Positions 8,186 through 17,475 of a stretch of DNA of 64,000 nucleotides are shown here, piece by piece. Source of the stretch: Pararhodonellum marinum (lineage in GTDB: Bacteria > Bacteroidota > Bacteroidia > Cytophagales > Cyclobacteriaceae); NCBI RefSeq assembly GCF_015354735.1, contig NZ_JACEFJ010000010.1:62001-126000 (forward strand). The letters run 5' to 3'. Position numbers and translations under genes: made by a program. The stretch's first letter is position 1. Every line of letters starts with the position of its first letter. The notes under the pieces are model-generated. The model was not told the origin of the DNA and did not search any database. It worked only from the letters and a program-made list of their open reading frames with translations.

Positions 8186-9334
8186 ATGGAACATATCAGA
8201 AATTTTTTATGGTTTTGCAGCGGTGCTGTGTTTACCATGCTCAAAAAATCCCCCACCGAGGCTAGTAAATATGTTGGCATTGGTGGCACGGTGTTTTTTA
8301 CAGGCTTGCTTGCTGCATTTTCAGGTGGCTATGCCCTGTTTACAGTTTTTGAAAATGGTTGGTTTGCCATATTGTTTGCTTTGATTTGGGGACTATTGAT
8401 TTTCAATCTTGACCGCTTTATAGTCTCGAGCATGAGGAAAGGCAAAAGCAGCTGGAGCAATTGGAAGGTGGCCTTGCCCAGACTGGTCATGGCAGTGATT
8501 TTAGCGGTAGTGATATCCAAACCCCTGGAATTGAAAATCTTCGAAAGAGAAATCAACCGGCAGTTGGATGAAGAGAAGATAATTGCCATGGCTGATTCCA
8601 AAATGAAAGTAAAGGAAGTATATCCGGAAACTGCCGCTTTGCAAGCCAAAATAGAGACGCTCAAAACCGAAATAGAAACGGCCAAATCATTTAGAGACCA
8701 AAAGCAGGAGGAATATGATTTGGAAAGGTTTGGCACCAAAACCCCGGGTACCTCCGGTATAGTTGGGCTAGGAAGCAATGCCAGAAAGAAGGAGGAGCAA
8801 TTGGACAAAGCCCAGCAACAATATGAGGCCCTTCAGGAATTTAATCAAACGCAGATTTTGGATGCTGAAGCCAGAATTGGCCAATATGAGCAAATGGTCC
8901 AAAACCAATTTGAACAACAACAGCAGGGTATAGCTCAGTTTGACGGATTGGCCGCAAGGATGGAGGCCTTATCTGTACTTACCACCAACAGCAAAGCCAT
9001 GGCCACGGCACATGTGTTTATCCTATTGCTGTTTATTGCCATTGAGACAGCCCCGATTTTTGTCAAGCTCATTTCCCCAATTGGGCCCTACGATAGATGG
9101 CTGATGCTTCACGAAACAGAAGTGCAGATCCATCAGGAAGAAGTTTTGACTTTAAGCCAGGAAAAAAGCAAAGCCAGAATCCATTATTTCATGGCCACAC
9201 ACCATCCGGAAAATGAATTAAAAATCGATCAAAAACTAAAAACCAAAAAAGCAGAGGTGTCAGCCGAAACTACAGCCGCCGAAACGTACTGGGGAAAATG
9301 GGGTCAAAATCAAGTTGAGGGTGTAATTGGATAA
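8186..9334 (+). CDS. DUF4407-family membrane protein
   Basis: A 382-residue integral membrane protein from ATG 8186; a GTG 60 bp upstream would add a non-homologous-looking extension. Hydrophobic segments lie near residues 30-75 (VFFTGLLAAFSGGYALFTVF, then FAILFALIWGLLIFNLDRFI), around 95-112 and near 285-305 (AHVFILLLFIAIETAPIF). Between the third and fourth segments is a roughly 170-residue charged coiled coil. The NLDRFI and ETAPIFVKL motifs fit DUF4407, a family of unknown function. It stands alone and converges on the next operon with about 20 bp between stops. No function is assigned. Confidence 0.8.
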   Translation: MEHIRNFLWFCSGAVFTMLKKSPTEASKYVGIGGTVFFTGLLAAFSGGYALFTVFENGWFAILFALIWGLLIFNLDRFIVSSMRKGKSSWSNWKVALPRLVMAVILAVVISKPLELKIFEREINRQLDEEKIIAMADSKMKVKEVYPETAALQAKIETLKTEIETAKSFRDQKQEEYDLERFGTKTPGTSGIVGLGSNARKKEEQLDKAQQQYEALQEFNQTQILDAEARIGQYEQMVQNQFEQQQQGIAQFDGLAARMEALSVLTTNSKAMATAHVFILLLFIAIETAPIFVKLISPIGPYDRWLMLHETEVQIHQEEVLTLSQEKSKARIHYFMATHHPENELKIDQKLKTKKAEVSAETTAAETYWGKWGQNQVEGVIG

Positions 9335-9355
9335 AATTAAGGTCAATAGCCCAAT

Positions 9356-11008
9356 TTAACTTTCCACATTGACATCAAATGCCCCATTAATAATTTTGCC
9401 GTCTATTTTTACTTGAATCCAGACCCTGTAATCGCCTGGTTCCGGAAAGGCATAAGGGAATCGGACCATGCTGTGTGCATCATGCTCGGGGTCATTGGTG
9501 ACAAGGGGAGTATGGTCCATGTTTCCCATCAGTAAACTGTCTCGGCTTTCATCGGGAAGTTGGTCTAAAAAGGCAATCACCTGATCTACACTATCCGCAA
9601 AAGAAAGCTTCTCAGGAAGGTTTTCAAAACCCACTTTGCCACTTTTGAAACGATCAACCAGAACCTGCTGAGAGGCCATGGAATAATTGCCAGTGGGATG
9701 AAGGTGTATGTACACCGTACCATCATGTTTAAGGACTACAGCGTGCCCCATCATCCCTAGGTAAGGTTCCAGTTGAGCCGGTTGACCCATTTCGTCGAAT
9801 AAGGCAAAGTCCAATGCATACATTTTACCGGCCCTGAATTTGCTTTCCGGGTTTTCCCAAATCGCCGAATAACCACCCGGCAAGTCTGTTTTTTGCCCGG
9901 GTTTTCCACAGATCATTACCTCAGTGTCCAACAAGTTGGAAACTTTGTTTTGAACGGGATTGCTGAAGGTGTAGGTGTCATCTCTATCAAAACCACCTTC
10001 ATTGAGATTGGCCAACCGGAAGCTGGGCTCATCTTTGATTTCCAGATTGCTGACGATGGTTTCAGAAAAACCGGTGTATCTTGTAATATCAGCGAATACA
10101 AAATAATTGCCAGCAGGCAATGGGGGCAATTTGCTTTGGAAATTAAGCGTGTCGAGTCTCTTTGGATGAAGGTGCGCAAAAACGTCTAAATCACCCTCAC
10201 GGATCAGAAAAAGGTGCATCAGTTTTCCATGATCCGGAACCAGATAACTGAGTTTCCGGGTAATGTAAAAGTTTTTCAATACCGTAGAATCGATTTTTAA
10301 ATGCAGGTAAGGGACATCCTCTTTGTCTATCACAGTGGAAGTGGCGGAAAACGGTTTGTACAGAATTTCCTGATAACCGGCAGCTTCAGCATCCCACCAG
10401 GTTTTTCCTCCCCAAAGCAGTAAAAAGATGACAGCAGAACCCACTACAATCCCTACAGTTTTCTTTCTTTTGAGTTTTTTGGAAACACCTGTGCCCGGTT
10501 CGGAAAGGCTGTCCCCCATGGCTGAAGCAATGATGGTGACCATCAGGATGACCAAAAATATGCCCAATCCAGCGAGTAGAATTCCCAAATTGGCATCCAT
10601 TTCTTTCTGTGCGGTGGGCATCGCCATGATGGGGATGATGACTTCCTCAGTTTGATTTCCATTCTTCAGGCTAAGGGAAATGCTGGAGGTACCCGAATTC
10701 ATAAACCAGAGTTCAGCCTCGTATTTGCCGGGTTCATCAGGAACTGCCAACAAAGGGTCTGATTTAGGCGTGCCGTTGAGTCCTGCAGACCAATAAACCG
10801 GCTTGGCTTCCAATTGGAGGCCTTGGGGCGCATCCTGAAATACAACGGTGAGGGTAGCGGTACCCGGGATCACATCAGGAGGATTCACATTCACCATGAT
10901 GCGGTATTCTCCCAGATTACCCTCAAATATGACTCCAGGGCTTCCCACATGGCTTGACAAACCTACCAAGAGCAGGATAAGCGTTCCTAATTGAATATAT
11001 TTTCTCAT
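9356..11008 (-). CDS. Membrane-anchored protein with YtkA/FixH-like and repeated HLHP-type domains
   Basis: A 550-residue protein of unknown function. It has a signal-like N-terminus (YIQLGTLILLLVGLSSHVG) and an Ig-like domain resembling the YtkA/FixH group (about 30-125). Two membrane segments follow (about 140-165 and 185-205), then a large extracytoplasmic part. That part contains histidine-rich blocks: GKLMHLFLIREGDLDVFAHLH (about 265-285), MMGHAVVLKHD with YIHLHPTGN (about 415-440), and DHTPLVTNDPEHDAHSM near the C-terminus. Each precedes a PGxY beta-strand. The His/Met pattern suggests metal, perhaps copper, but this is inference. It lies 3 bp downstream of a multi-spanning membrane protein gene and is surely co-transcribed with it. 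Confidence 0.6.
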   Translation of the reverse strand: MRKYIQLGTLILLLVGLSSHVGSPGVIFEGNLGEYRIMVNVNPPDVIPGTATLTVVFQDAPQGLQLEAKPVYWSAGLNGTPKSDPLLAVPDEPGKYEAELWFMNSGTSSISLSLKNGNQTEEVIIPIMAMPTAQKEMDANLGILLAGLGIFLVILMVTIIASAMGDSLSEPGTGVSKKLKRKKTVGIVVGSAVIFLLLWGGKTWWDAEAAGYQEILYKPFSATSTVIDKEDVPYLHLKIDSTVLKNFYITRKLSYLVPDHGKLMHLFLIREGDLDVFAHLHPKRLDTLNFQSKLPPLPAGNYFVFADITRYTGFSETIVSNLEIKDEPSFRLANLNEGGFDRDDTYTFSNPVQNKVSNLLDTEVMICGKPGQKTDLPGGYSAIWENPESKFRAGKMYALDFALFDEMGQPAQLEPYLGMMGHAVVLKHDGTVYIHLHPTGNYSMASQQVLVDRFKSGKVGFENLPEKLSFADSVDQVIAFLDQLPDESRDSLLMGNMDHTPLVTNDPEHDAHSMVRFPYAFPEPGDYRVWIQVKIDGKIINGAFDVNVES

Positions 11009-11011
11009 TTT

Positions 11012-12217
11012 TTATCGCTTTACTTGGGACATCCAATTGCCCCATGAAAGTCCAAGCCTGCAGCTTAATATACCAATCACTGCTGCTATGCCAAGGCCTT
11101 TGGCCAAGTCCCAGCCTTGGGTGACCATATGGGCGGGGAACTCAAACCTAAAACGCCCAGCTGGATCCACAAAATAAGGAAGTGAATATCGACCAAAAAA
11201 CCAACCTTTGGCAGGTTCTGTGAGCAAGAAGTCACCCATCAGCCATTGTGCTGGAAAAAACACCAAAAGGAATCCAACCGATAAGACAACAGCCAAAAAC
11301 CACTTGTTTCGATGTTTCCATTTCGCAACCAGCAGATCAATGACCAAAGCCGGCACGATCAAAAGGATAGGAAAATGGTAGGGTTGAAAGTTAGTGATAG
11401 GGTTATAAACAGGACTCAATAGCGGTTCGGCAGGAAAAAGGGGTAAAATCCATACCATGGCAGCCATGACCATAGAATAAATGACGGCCATCCAGGTAGC
11501 TCCCCATTTCCATGGAGAAGCATAGGAAATGGCGACCATGAAAAGGGGAAATACGCCCATCGCGATTTTGTACATGAGCACATTATGCATCCAGCTGGTG
11601 AAGAAATATTCAGAAACCATGGTGTAGACCATCACCAACAGGAATCCTGAAGAAAGCGCATAGAGCCAACGTAGGCTGTTTTGAAGTTTGGGTTCAGATC
11701 GGTCCTTGTAACGGTTCTGAAGCGCCATCACAGCTGTCAAAGCCCCAAATTGAACTGTGATCATTCCCAGTCCCAAAACGGCATGGGGAGGGGAAAGGAT
11801 CATCACATCAAGGCCGTAGGTATTGTGCCACCAGTCATCAAAAGGGGCAGAAGTGAGCATGGCAAAGGCCCCCCAGATACAAAACATAGCACCTAGAGAG
11901 GCGTAAAAAATCCCCCAAAACTTAATCTTTTTAGCCTTTTCGGTTGGGCTGCCCCAAAAGGAAGTGCGCAATACATTGAAACCTGAAAAGGTGCCTGCAA
12001 TGACCGCACCCAGGTAAATGGCAAGATGGGGCGGAGACAACAGGCCGTCCCTACCGATGCTCATGTGCCAGGAAATATCCCAAAGCAATCCCACTGCAAT
12101 GCACAATGAGGCAAAAACCGTAGCCACCACATAGGTGGGAATCAATCGGGTTTGACTGTCCAATTTGGTTTGAACCTCAGTTTCCCGGGTTAAGGTACTG
12201 GTTGCAAATGAATTCAT
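11012..12217 (-). CDS. Polytopic membrane protein of unknown function (about 10 TM)
   Basis: A 401-residue integral membrane protein with roughly ten hydrophobic segments. The first is YVVATVFASLCIAVGLLW, followed by DISWHMSIGRDG and SPPHLAIYLGAV; a second similar pair occurs at about 125-150 (FDDWWHNTYGLD, then LSPPHAVLGLG). The repeated W-H and SPPH motifs at membrane borders look like conserved histidine ligands and may reflect an internal duplication. It is the first gene of the two-gene unit with the histidine-rich protein downstream. I do not recognise a characterised family. A role in metal or heme handling is possible but unproven. Confidence 0.55.
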   Translation of the reverse strand: MNSFATSTLTRETEVQTKLDSQTRLIPTYVVATVFASLCIAVGLLWDISWHMSIGRDGLLSPPHLAIYLGAVIAGTFSGFNVLRTSFWGSPTEKAKKIKFWGIFYASLGAMFCIWGAFAMLTSAPFDDWWHNTYGLDVMILSPPHAVLGLGMITVQFGALTAVMALQNRYKDRSEPKLQNSLRWLYALSSGFLLVMVYTMVSEYFFTSWMHNVLMYKIAMGVFPLFMVAISYASPWKWGATWMAVIYSMVMAAMVWILPLFPAEPLLSPVYNPITNFQPYHFPILLIVPALVIDLLVAKWKHRNKWFLAVVLSVGFLLVFFPAQWLMGDFLLTEPAKGWFFGRYSLPYFVDPAGRFRFEFPAHMVTQGWDLAKGLGIAAVIGILSCRLGLSWGNWMSQVKR

Positions 12218-12392
12218 AAAACTTTGTTTTGAATTTAAATCTAATGAAAATCAATGGATTATACAATGAATAAAACTGGACATAATGGGGAGATAAAGAC
12301 TTAGAATAAAACCTAAAATTTTACCATCGACTTTCATTGTAATCCTGAAATAGGATACCCTTAATTCGAAATCCCAAATCCAGTAATGTTTC

Positions 12393-13178
12393 TCACGGCA
12401 TTATTTTTTTAATCATGACCTGAGCGAGGACAGGGAAGTGCTGTCCCACAAATGCCATGAATTTCCCATGACCGGTAAAGACATAAGTCTTTTTCCTTTT
12501 GGCAATGGCTTTAACCATTACCCTTGCCGCTTTTTCAGTGGGCCACATGAGATTTTTTGGCCTGGGGTCTTCTCTGTCTGGATGTAGCAACCCATCATTG
12601 TCCACCCTTGTAATGTCACTGTCCACAAAACCAGGATGAATCGTGGTACAGCTGACGCCGGTGCCAGACAATTCTAAACTGAAGGTTTTTCCGATGGAGT
12701 GCACAGCTGCTTTAGAAGCCCCATAGGCTCCTGTGTTGGGATTGGGCAAATAGGCAGCTACGGATCCCAGGAGCACCAGCCTGCCTTTGGTTTTTTTCAG
12801 GTAGGGAATGGCATGTTTGGCTGTCAAAAAGAGGCCTGTAACATTTACCTCAAACTGCCTCCTCCAATCTTTTGCCTCCAGACTTTCCAACCTACCATAC
12901 ACTCCGTAGCCCGCATTGGCAATGGCCACATCCAGGGAACCGAAATGGTTTTCAATAGCAGCCAGTGTTTGAATTATCTGGTCTTCTTGCATCACATCGC
13001 ATGTCAAGACCAAACAGGAAGATCCCAGATCCCGGACAGCAACGGCTACTTCTTCCAACTTATCTTTTCTTCTTGCGCTGAGGGCAAGTTTGGCGCCCTG
13101 CTGTGCAAAAACCAAGGCAAGGTGCTTGCCCAATCCGGAGGAGGCTCCAGTAATCCAGATGGTTTTATCTTTGAACAT
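12393..13178 (-). CDS. Short-chain dehydrogenase/reductase (SDR)
   Basis: A roughly 261-residue classical-type SDR. It shows the cofactor motif TGASSGLG right after the start, NAGYG, and the catalytic region with Ser (LLGSVAA) and YGASK. The C-terminus includes a conserved TFSLELSGTGVSCTTIHPG stretch. It resembles the lipid- or steroid-type DltE/YqjQ group, with a C-terminal region that can associate with membranes; the substrate is unknown. I prefer the ATG at 13178 (MFKDKTIWITG); an ATG at 13193 adds five residues, and longer starts give an unlikely extension. It stands alone downstream of the AsmA-like gene on the same strand. Confidence 0.85.
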   Translation of the reverse strand: MFKDKTIWITGASSGLGKHLALVFAQQGAKLALSARRKDKLEEVAVAVRDLGSSCLVLTCDVMQEDQIIQTLAAIENHFGSLDVAIANAGYGVYGRLESLEAKDWRRQFEVNVTGLFLTAKHAIPYLKKTKGRLVLLGSVAAYLPNPNTGAYGASKAAVHSIGKTFSLELSGTGVSCTTIHPGFVDSDITRVDNDGLLHPDREDPRPKNLMWPTEKAARVMVKAIAKRKKTYVFTGHGKFMAFVGQHFPVLAQVMIKKIMP

Positions 13179-13290
13179 ATGGAAGTATTTCATTAAAGAT
13201 ACATTATTAAAGGAACTATAATTAACCATTGATGACCAGAAAAAAAAAATGACTTCTGATAGTCTCCACATAAAACCAGAACAGATGGCT

Positions 13291-16200
13291 TTATACAGGA
13301 TTTTCTATACCCGATTCTTCGGTATTTACCTCTTCTTTTTCAGTTTCTTCCTGAAGTCTATTCCATTCTTCCAGTTCCTCTTCTGAGAGTTCATCGATGA
13401 TTTCCTCAAGCTCATCTGCTTCAGATGGCCTGCCCACTGCCATCTGATAGTCTTCTTGATTTCCGGTGATCTTGATGGGAATCCCGAAGATGCCAAAAGG
13501 AGGCAAACCCAAGCGGAATGCGATGTTCATGTCTCCATCAAGGCTTACCTGCCCCTCAAACCTTGGCCTGAAACCGGCAATCCGCATCCTTGTCCGCTCG
13601 ATGGTAATCAGGTTGTTGGAAATGCTGGATCGGATCTGTACGTCTGATAGATCCGGATCCCTCAGGTTGTTGTTGTCAGTTCTGTTGGCGATGGTGTTCA
13701 TCAGCCTGAAACCCCTGACACGCACATCATCCAGTCCCAAGACTCCTTCCCCTTTGATGGATGGCAAGACGGGGTGCATGTTGGCATCCAGCCTTCCTGC
13801 AAGTTGATAGTCCAAAGATGCTGTTCCCTGCACATAAGCGGCAGCACTGACCAATTCTCTGAAGATCGGAATTTCTGCGTAGGCCCTTTGGATGTCGAAA
13901 TTGTTGGCCTTTACCGCATAGGCAAAGTTTGCCGTTAAAGGATTTTGAGCTTGATATTGGGCTTTCATGGCTACCGTGGCCCCGATGATTTCAAAGCCTG
14001 AATCATCCATGATCATTTCCCCGTTTTTAAGCGTCAATACTCCTTTAAATTGATTTAAAACCAAACTATCGAAAGTAAGCGTATCCACTAAGGCAGACAA
14101 TTTCAGGCTTAGGTTTTCCGGCACCATGATGACTCCCGCCACCACACCCACAGTGTCTAGGGTCACTGCCTGATCTTCTCCGTAAAACATCAGTTCATTC
14201 AATGAAATGGAGGAGCTGCTAAATTCCAAATTCCCGCTGAGGGGTTCATTGTCTGAAAGATAACCCAAGAAATTTTCAAGGTAACCTTTGGCTTGCACTG
14301 GACTGTTTGCATAAGATGCTTCAAACGCATCCCATATTAGCTTTTCCTGTTCAAAGTGGAATTTTCCTGCATTGATCTTTAAAGGATGGGGCAGGTAGTC
14401 TGAGATCAGCCTGATTTTTTCGATGTCTATGGTCCCCTGATTGTTCAATCGAGCGTAATTCCCACTGAGGGCATCACTTTGCAGGCCCTGCAAATTGAAA
14501 TCTGTCAGGATATGGCCATCTATATCCTGTCCCTCAACTCTGAAAACCCGATAAAGCTTGCCCAAATCCAACCTACCTTTAGAGCTTACAGCATACTTAA
14601 TATCCTCCAGGTTTTCCAGATTGGCCTCCAGTACAAATGGATGGTCCGCAAAATTAAACCGGATGGGTTGCAGGTCGAATTTAAGGTCAGTAAAAGTGCC
14701 CTCCTGGTTTTCAATGTCCGCCACTAGGCTGATGGATGCTATGGGTTCTTCAAAATACGGGGTTTTGATGTAGCCATCAGTAAGGTTCAATTGTGATTGG
14801 ACCAAAGGGAATTTCTTTTGCTCGGGCAAGTAACTTCCCTCTGCCTGTAATTTTATGTCTAGATTTCCTTTCAAGTCCATGCCGGAATCCAACGGATAAA
14901 ACCTTTCAAGGTGGGAAAGATCGAAATGTGTAGAAAAATCGGCTGATATGGACTCTCCTCCTAGGTTTCCTGCTTTAAGGTAGCCCCTTGCCCAATCATC
15001 CAATACTTTCAACTGTATGTTTTCGATACTAATCCCAATATTTTGATACAGACTGTCCCTCGTACCTGCCTGTAAGTCAAACTGTATATCGGTTATTGGT
15101 TCAGGTAAGCCTGTGAATTGGAAAAGCCCATCTTTCAGGTGAGATTGCAGGTCAAATTTGGGAATGCTGACCACCTTGTATTTTGGAACACGGAAACTCT
15201 TAGGATCTCTTCTCTCGGCATAAATGCCATCAAAGTGTAATTCCAAATCCCAAAGCCCTTGGACGGTGTAAGGATTGACGCCTAAAGCCTTATCAAGTAA
15301 TTCCAAATCAAGGTTGGCCTGCAAATCCCCTCTTAACTTAATATCTTCCAAGCCTTCCAAGTGGAAAGATCCTTGAAAATAACCCTTGCTTAAGTTGAAA
15401 AACAGGCTGTCCAAGTCAATCTGAATGGCATCGATTTCCAGCTCGGGGATGATGATGTCCAGATTGAGATTCAGTTTATCGATGGGTGATGGTGCCCCGG
15501 AATGAGCCAAGGAACCATCATTGACCCTTAAATTCATCACTAAATTGGGCATCAGTTCGCCCTCTGCCACAAAAAGCCCCTGAAGGGAAGCCCTCACTTC
15601 ACCTTTCCCGCCTACGCGGGTGGATCCGAGCCAGGGATAAAATTCTTCTGGAATAAGGGATAGAATATCCTTAAAATTGGCATTCACCGATTCCAGAACG
15701 AAATTCATGTCGTATCCCCCGGTGATAAATTCCAGCTTTCCTATAAAGTCCACTGGAAGTTCATTGATGACCAGTTTATTTCTCTCAAAGGTAAGGGCAG
15801 TGGATTCGGTATCAATTTTTGTGACCAGATTGGCTTTTATCTGTTTTCTTTCCAAGTATTTGACTTGGTCATATTCAAGCCCAAAGTCAATGATATCTAT
15901 GTTGCTTTTAAGGTCAAACAATTTTTCCTTCAGGTTTCCATGGCCCTTGTAATTAAAATTCCCTGCAGTACATGCAAAATCTATAGAAGTATCAAAATAA
16001 AGAAAATGGCTGTCTTTGATCACTATTCTTTGGATATCAAGTTCCAAATCTTCCTTATCCACTTCAGGGTCCACTTGGGGTCTGTCTTCTGATACTTTAA
16101 AGATATCAAAGTTGGCATTGCCCCGGCTATCCCTCAGAATGTTAATGTCAGCTTCATTAAGGAAAAATTGACTGATGATAATTTTTTCACCGAATAGGCT

Positions 16201-16500
16201 AAAAAGCTTGACCCCCAAAGCCATTTCTTTGGCATAGAGCAAGGTGTCTTGTGGAAACTCGGCTGCGCTTTTGATTAGAATATCATCCAAGGAAACCGTC
16301 AATGAAGGAAAATGACGGAAAAAACTTAGGTTAATGTTCTCAAATGATACTTCTGAAGTTACCTGATCATTCACATAGTCCACCACTTTTTTGTTGACAG
16401 TGTCTTTGAACAGCATTGGAAATACCCACATGGATACCAGCAAAAACAACAGGAAAATACCCGAAATCTTTAAAAATTGTATTCTCTTTTTTCTATCCAT
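13291..16500 (-). CDS. AsmA-family protein (large, inner-membrane anchored)
   Basis: A 1069-residue protein with one N-terminal membrane anchor (ISGIFLLFLLVSMWVFPMLF) followed by about 1000 residues of repetitive beta-rich sequence. The AsmA-like C-terminal region is recognisable by VRGFRLMNTIANRTDN and FEGQVSLDGDMNIAFRLGLPP. The extreme C-terminus is a highly acidic helix (EADELEEIIDELSEEELEE). AsmA/TamB-like proteins form long hydrophobic grooves between membranes and are implicated in phospholipid transport and outer-membrane assembly; the role here is by family. It is monocistronic, with a repeat-containing intergenic region upstream. Confidence 0.85.
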   Translation of the reverse strand: MDRKKRIQFLKISGIFLLFLLVSMWVFPMLFKDTVNKKVVDYVNDQVTSEVSFENINLSFFRHFPSLTVSLDDILIKSAAEFPQDTLLYAKEMALGVKLFSLFGEKIIISQFFLNEADINILRDSRGNANFDIFKVSEDRPQVDPEVDKEDLELDIQRIVIKDSHFLYFDTSIDFACTAGNFNYKGHGNLKEKLFDLKSNIDIIDFGLEYDQVKYLERKQIKANLVTKIDTESTALTFERNKLVINELPVDFIGKLEFITGGYDMNFVLESVNANFKDILSLIPEEFYPWLGSTRVGGKGEVRASLQGLFVAEGELMPNLVMNLRVNDGSLAHSGAPSPIDKLNLNLDIIIPELEIDAIQIDLDSLFFNLSKGYFQGSFHLEGLEDIKLRGDLQANLDLELLDKALGVNPYTVQGLWDLELHFDGIYAERRDPKSFRVPKYKVVSIPKFDLQSHLKDGLFQFTGLPEPITDIQFDLQAGTRDSLYQNIGISIENIQLKVLDDWARGYLKAGNLGGESISADFSTHFDLSHLERFYPLDSGMDLKGNLDIKLQAEGSYLPEQKKFPLVQSQLNLTDGYIKTPYFEEPIASISLVADIENQEGTFTDLKFDLQPIRFNFADHPFVLEANLENLEDIKYAVSSKGRLDLGKLYRVFRVEGQDIDGHILTDFNLQGLQSDALSGNYARLNNQGTIDIEKIRLISDYLPHPLKINAGKFHFEQEKLIWDAFEASYANSPVQAKGYLENFLGYLSDNEPLSGNLEFSSSSISLNELMFYGEDQAVTLDTVGVVAGVIMVPENLSLKLSALVDTLTFDSLVLNQFKGVLTLKNGEMIMDDSGFEIIGATVAMKAQYQAQNPLTANFAYAVKANNFDIQRAYAEIPIFRELVSAAAYVQGTASLDYQLAGRLDANMHPVLPSIKGEGVLGLDDVRVRGFRLMNTIANRTDNNNLRDPDLSDVQIRSSISNNLITIERTRMRIAGFRPRFEGQVSLDGDMNIAFRLGLPPFGIFGIPIKITGNQEDYQMAVGRPSEADELEEIIDELSEEELEEWNRLQEETEKEEVNTEESGIENPV

Positions 16501-16924
16501 TTGAAAAGCGATGAAGCCAAAAGTTAATGATTATTGGTGAAAAAAGCCTAATCAAGTTAACCAATGAATCATAGATTCGATGGAATATTTTTCATGTATA
16601 TACGGAATGATGCCAGTAAAAAGGTAATTCAATATCCAAAGTGCACAGTTAACAAAAGTGGTCAGTGGATTTCAGGCATCTTCAATCTTCACGACAGGAC
16701 TTCCGACTTCGGACTTCCTTCCTGCTTTAAGAAGAATACTGAGTTCCTGGCATAAAAGCGGATAACCATTATCTTTTTATGGTTTTTGAATCAAGTTTTT
16801 TTTAGCCAGTTAGGCTCTAAAGCCAAATTGGATCCCCCAGCCATTTTGAAGGTAAGTGGATTTTTATTAGCTTCATGATCAATATTTTGCAAATCCTTTT
16901 TATTTAACTCTAATCCTTTCCGCT
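16501..16924. other. Intergenic region carrying dispersed repeat copy 1
   Basis: A 424-bp gap between the divergent AsmA-like and lemA genes. Positions 16590-16775 hold a repeat also found at 29035-29232 in opposite orientation. A 63-codon frame here (16564-16755) lies wholly within the repeat and has no protein-like features. The remaining part is AT-rich with no clear promoter. Confidence 0.6.
16590..16775 (-). repeat. Dispersed intergenic repeat, copy 1
   Basis: Read on the minus strand, it has CAGTATTCTTCTT, then GGAAGTCCGAAGTCGGAAGT (16741-16699). About 80 bp of variable sequence follows, then TTACTGGCATCATTCCGTA and TATACATG (16619-16593). The same blocks, in the same order with about 86 bp between them, occur on the plus strand at 29062-29219. 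The repeat is therefore about 160-190 bp with conserved ends and a variable middle. Confidence 0.65.
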
Positions 16925-17470
16925 ATGTTAGTAGCTTTAGCCGTTGTGGCAGCCGTCGCTTTATTTGCCATCACCATCTATAATAAACTGGTCAGTCTCA
17001 AAAACCTTGCAGAAGAAGGTTGGAGCGGCATTGATGTGCAGCTCAAAAGAAGAACAGACCTAATTCCCAATCTGCTGGAAACTGTAAAAGGATATGCCAG
17101 TCATGAAAAGGAGGTTTTCGAAGAAGTCACCAAAAGAAGAAGTGAAAGCATGAAACCCCATTCCATTGATGAACAGGGCAGAACGGAGGCAGCTCTCTCC
17201 CAGTCTTTGATGAAATTGATGGCTGTAGCTGAAAATTATCCGGAGTTAAAGGCTGATGCCAATTTCAGACAGCTTCAAAATGAGCTTTCAGCCATAGAGG
17301 ACGAAATCCAAAAATCCCGTCGCTATTACAATGGGACCGTAAGGGAGCTCAACACCAAAGTGGAGTCCTTTCCCTCCAATCTGGTGGCCAATGCGTTTTC
17401 ATTCAATAAATTTCCATTCTTTGAACTGGATAACCCTGCAGACCGAAACGTACCTCAGGTGAAATTTTGA
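16925..17470 (+). CDS. LemA family protein
   Basis: A 181-residue LemA-type protein. An N-terminal membrane segment (LVALAVVAAVALFAITIYNKL) is followed by the family signature EEGWSGIDVQLKRRTDLIPN and LLETVKGYASHEKEV. The second signature, YPELKADANFRQLQNELSA, then EDEIQKSRRYYNGTVRELN, completes the helical core. The function of LemA is still unclear. It is followed at once by a DUF2207 gene, a common pairing in bacteria, with the LemA stop 5 bp before the next ATG. Confidence 0.93.
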   Translation: MLVALAVVAAVALFAITIYNKLVSLKNLAEEGWSGIDVQLKRRTDLIPNLLETVKGYASHEKEVFEEVTKRRSESMKPHSIDEQGRTEAALSQSLMKLMAVAENYPELKADANFRQLQNELSAIEDEIQKSRRYYNGTVRELNTKVESFPSNLVANAFSFNKFPFFELDNPADRNVPQVKF

Positions 17471-17475
17471 TTTCC

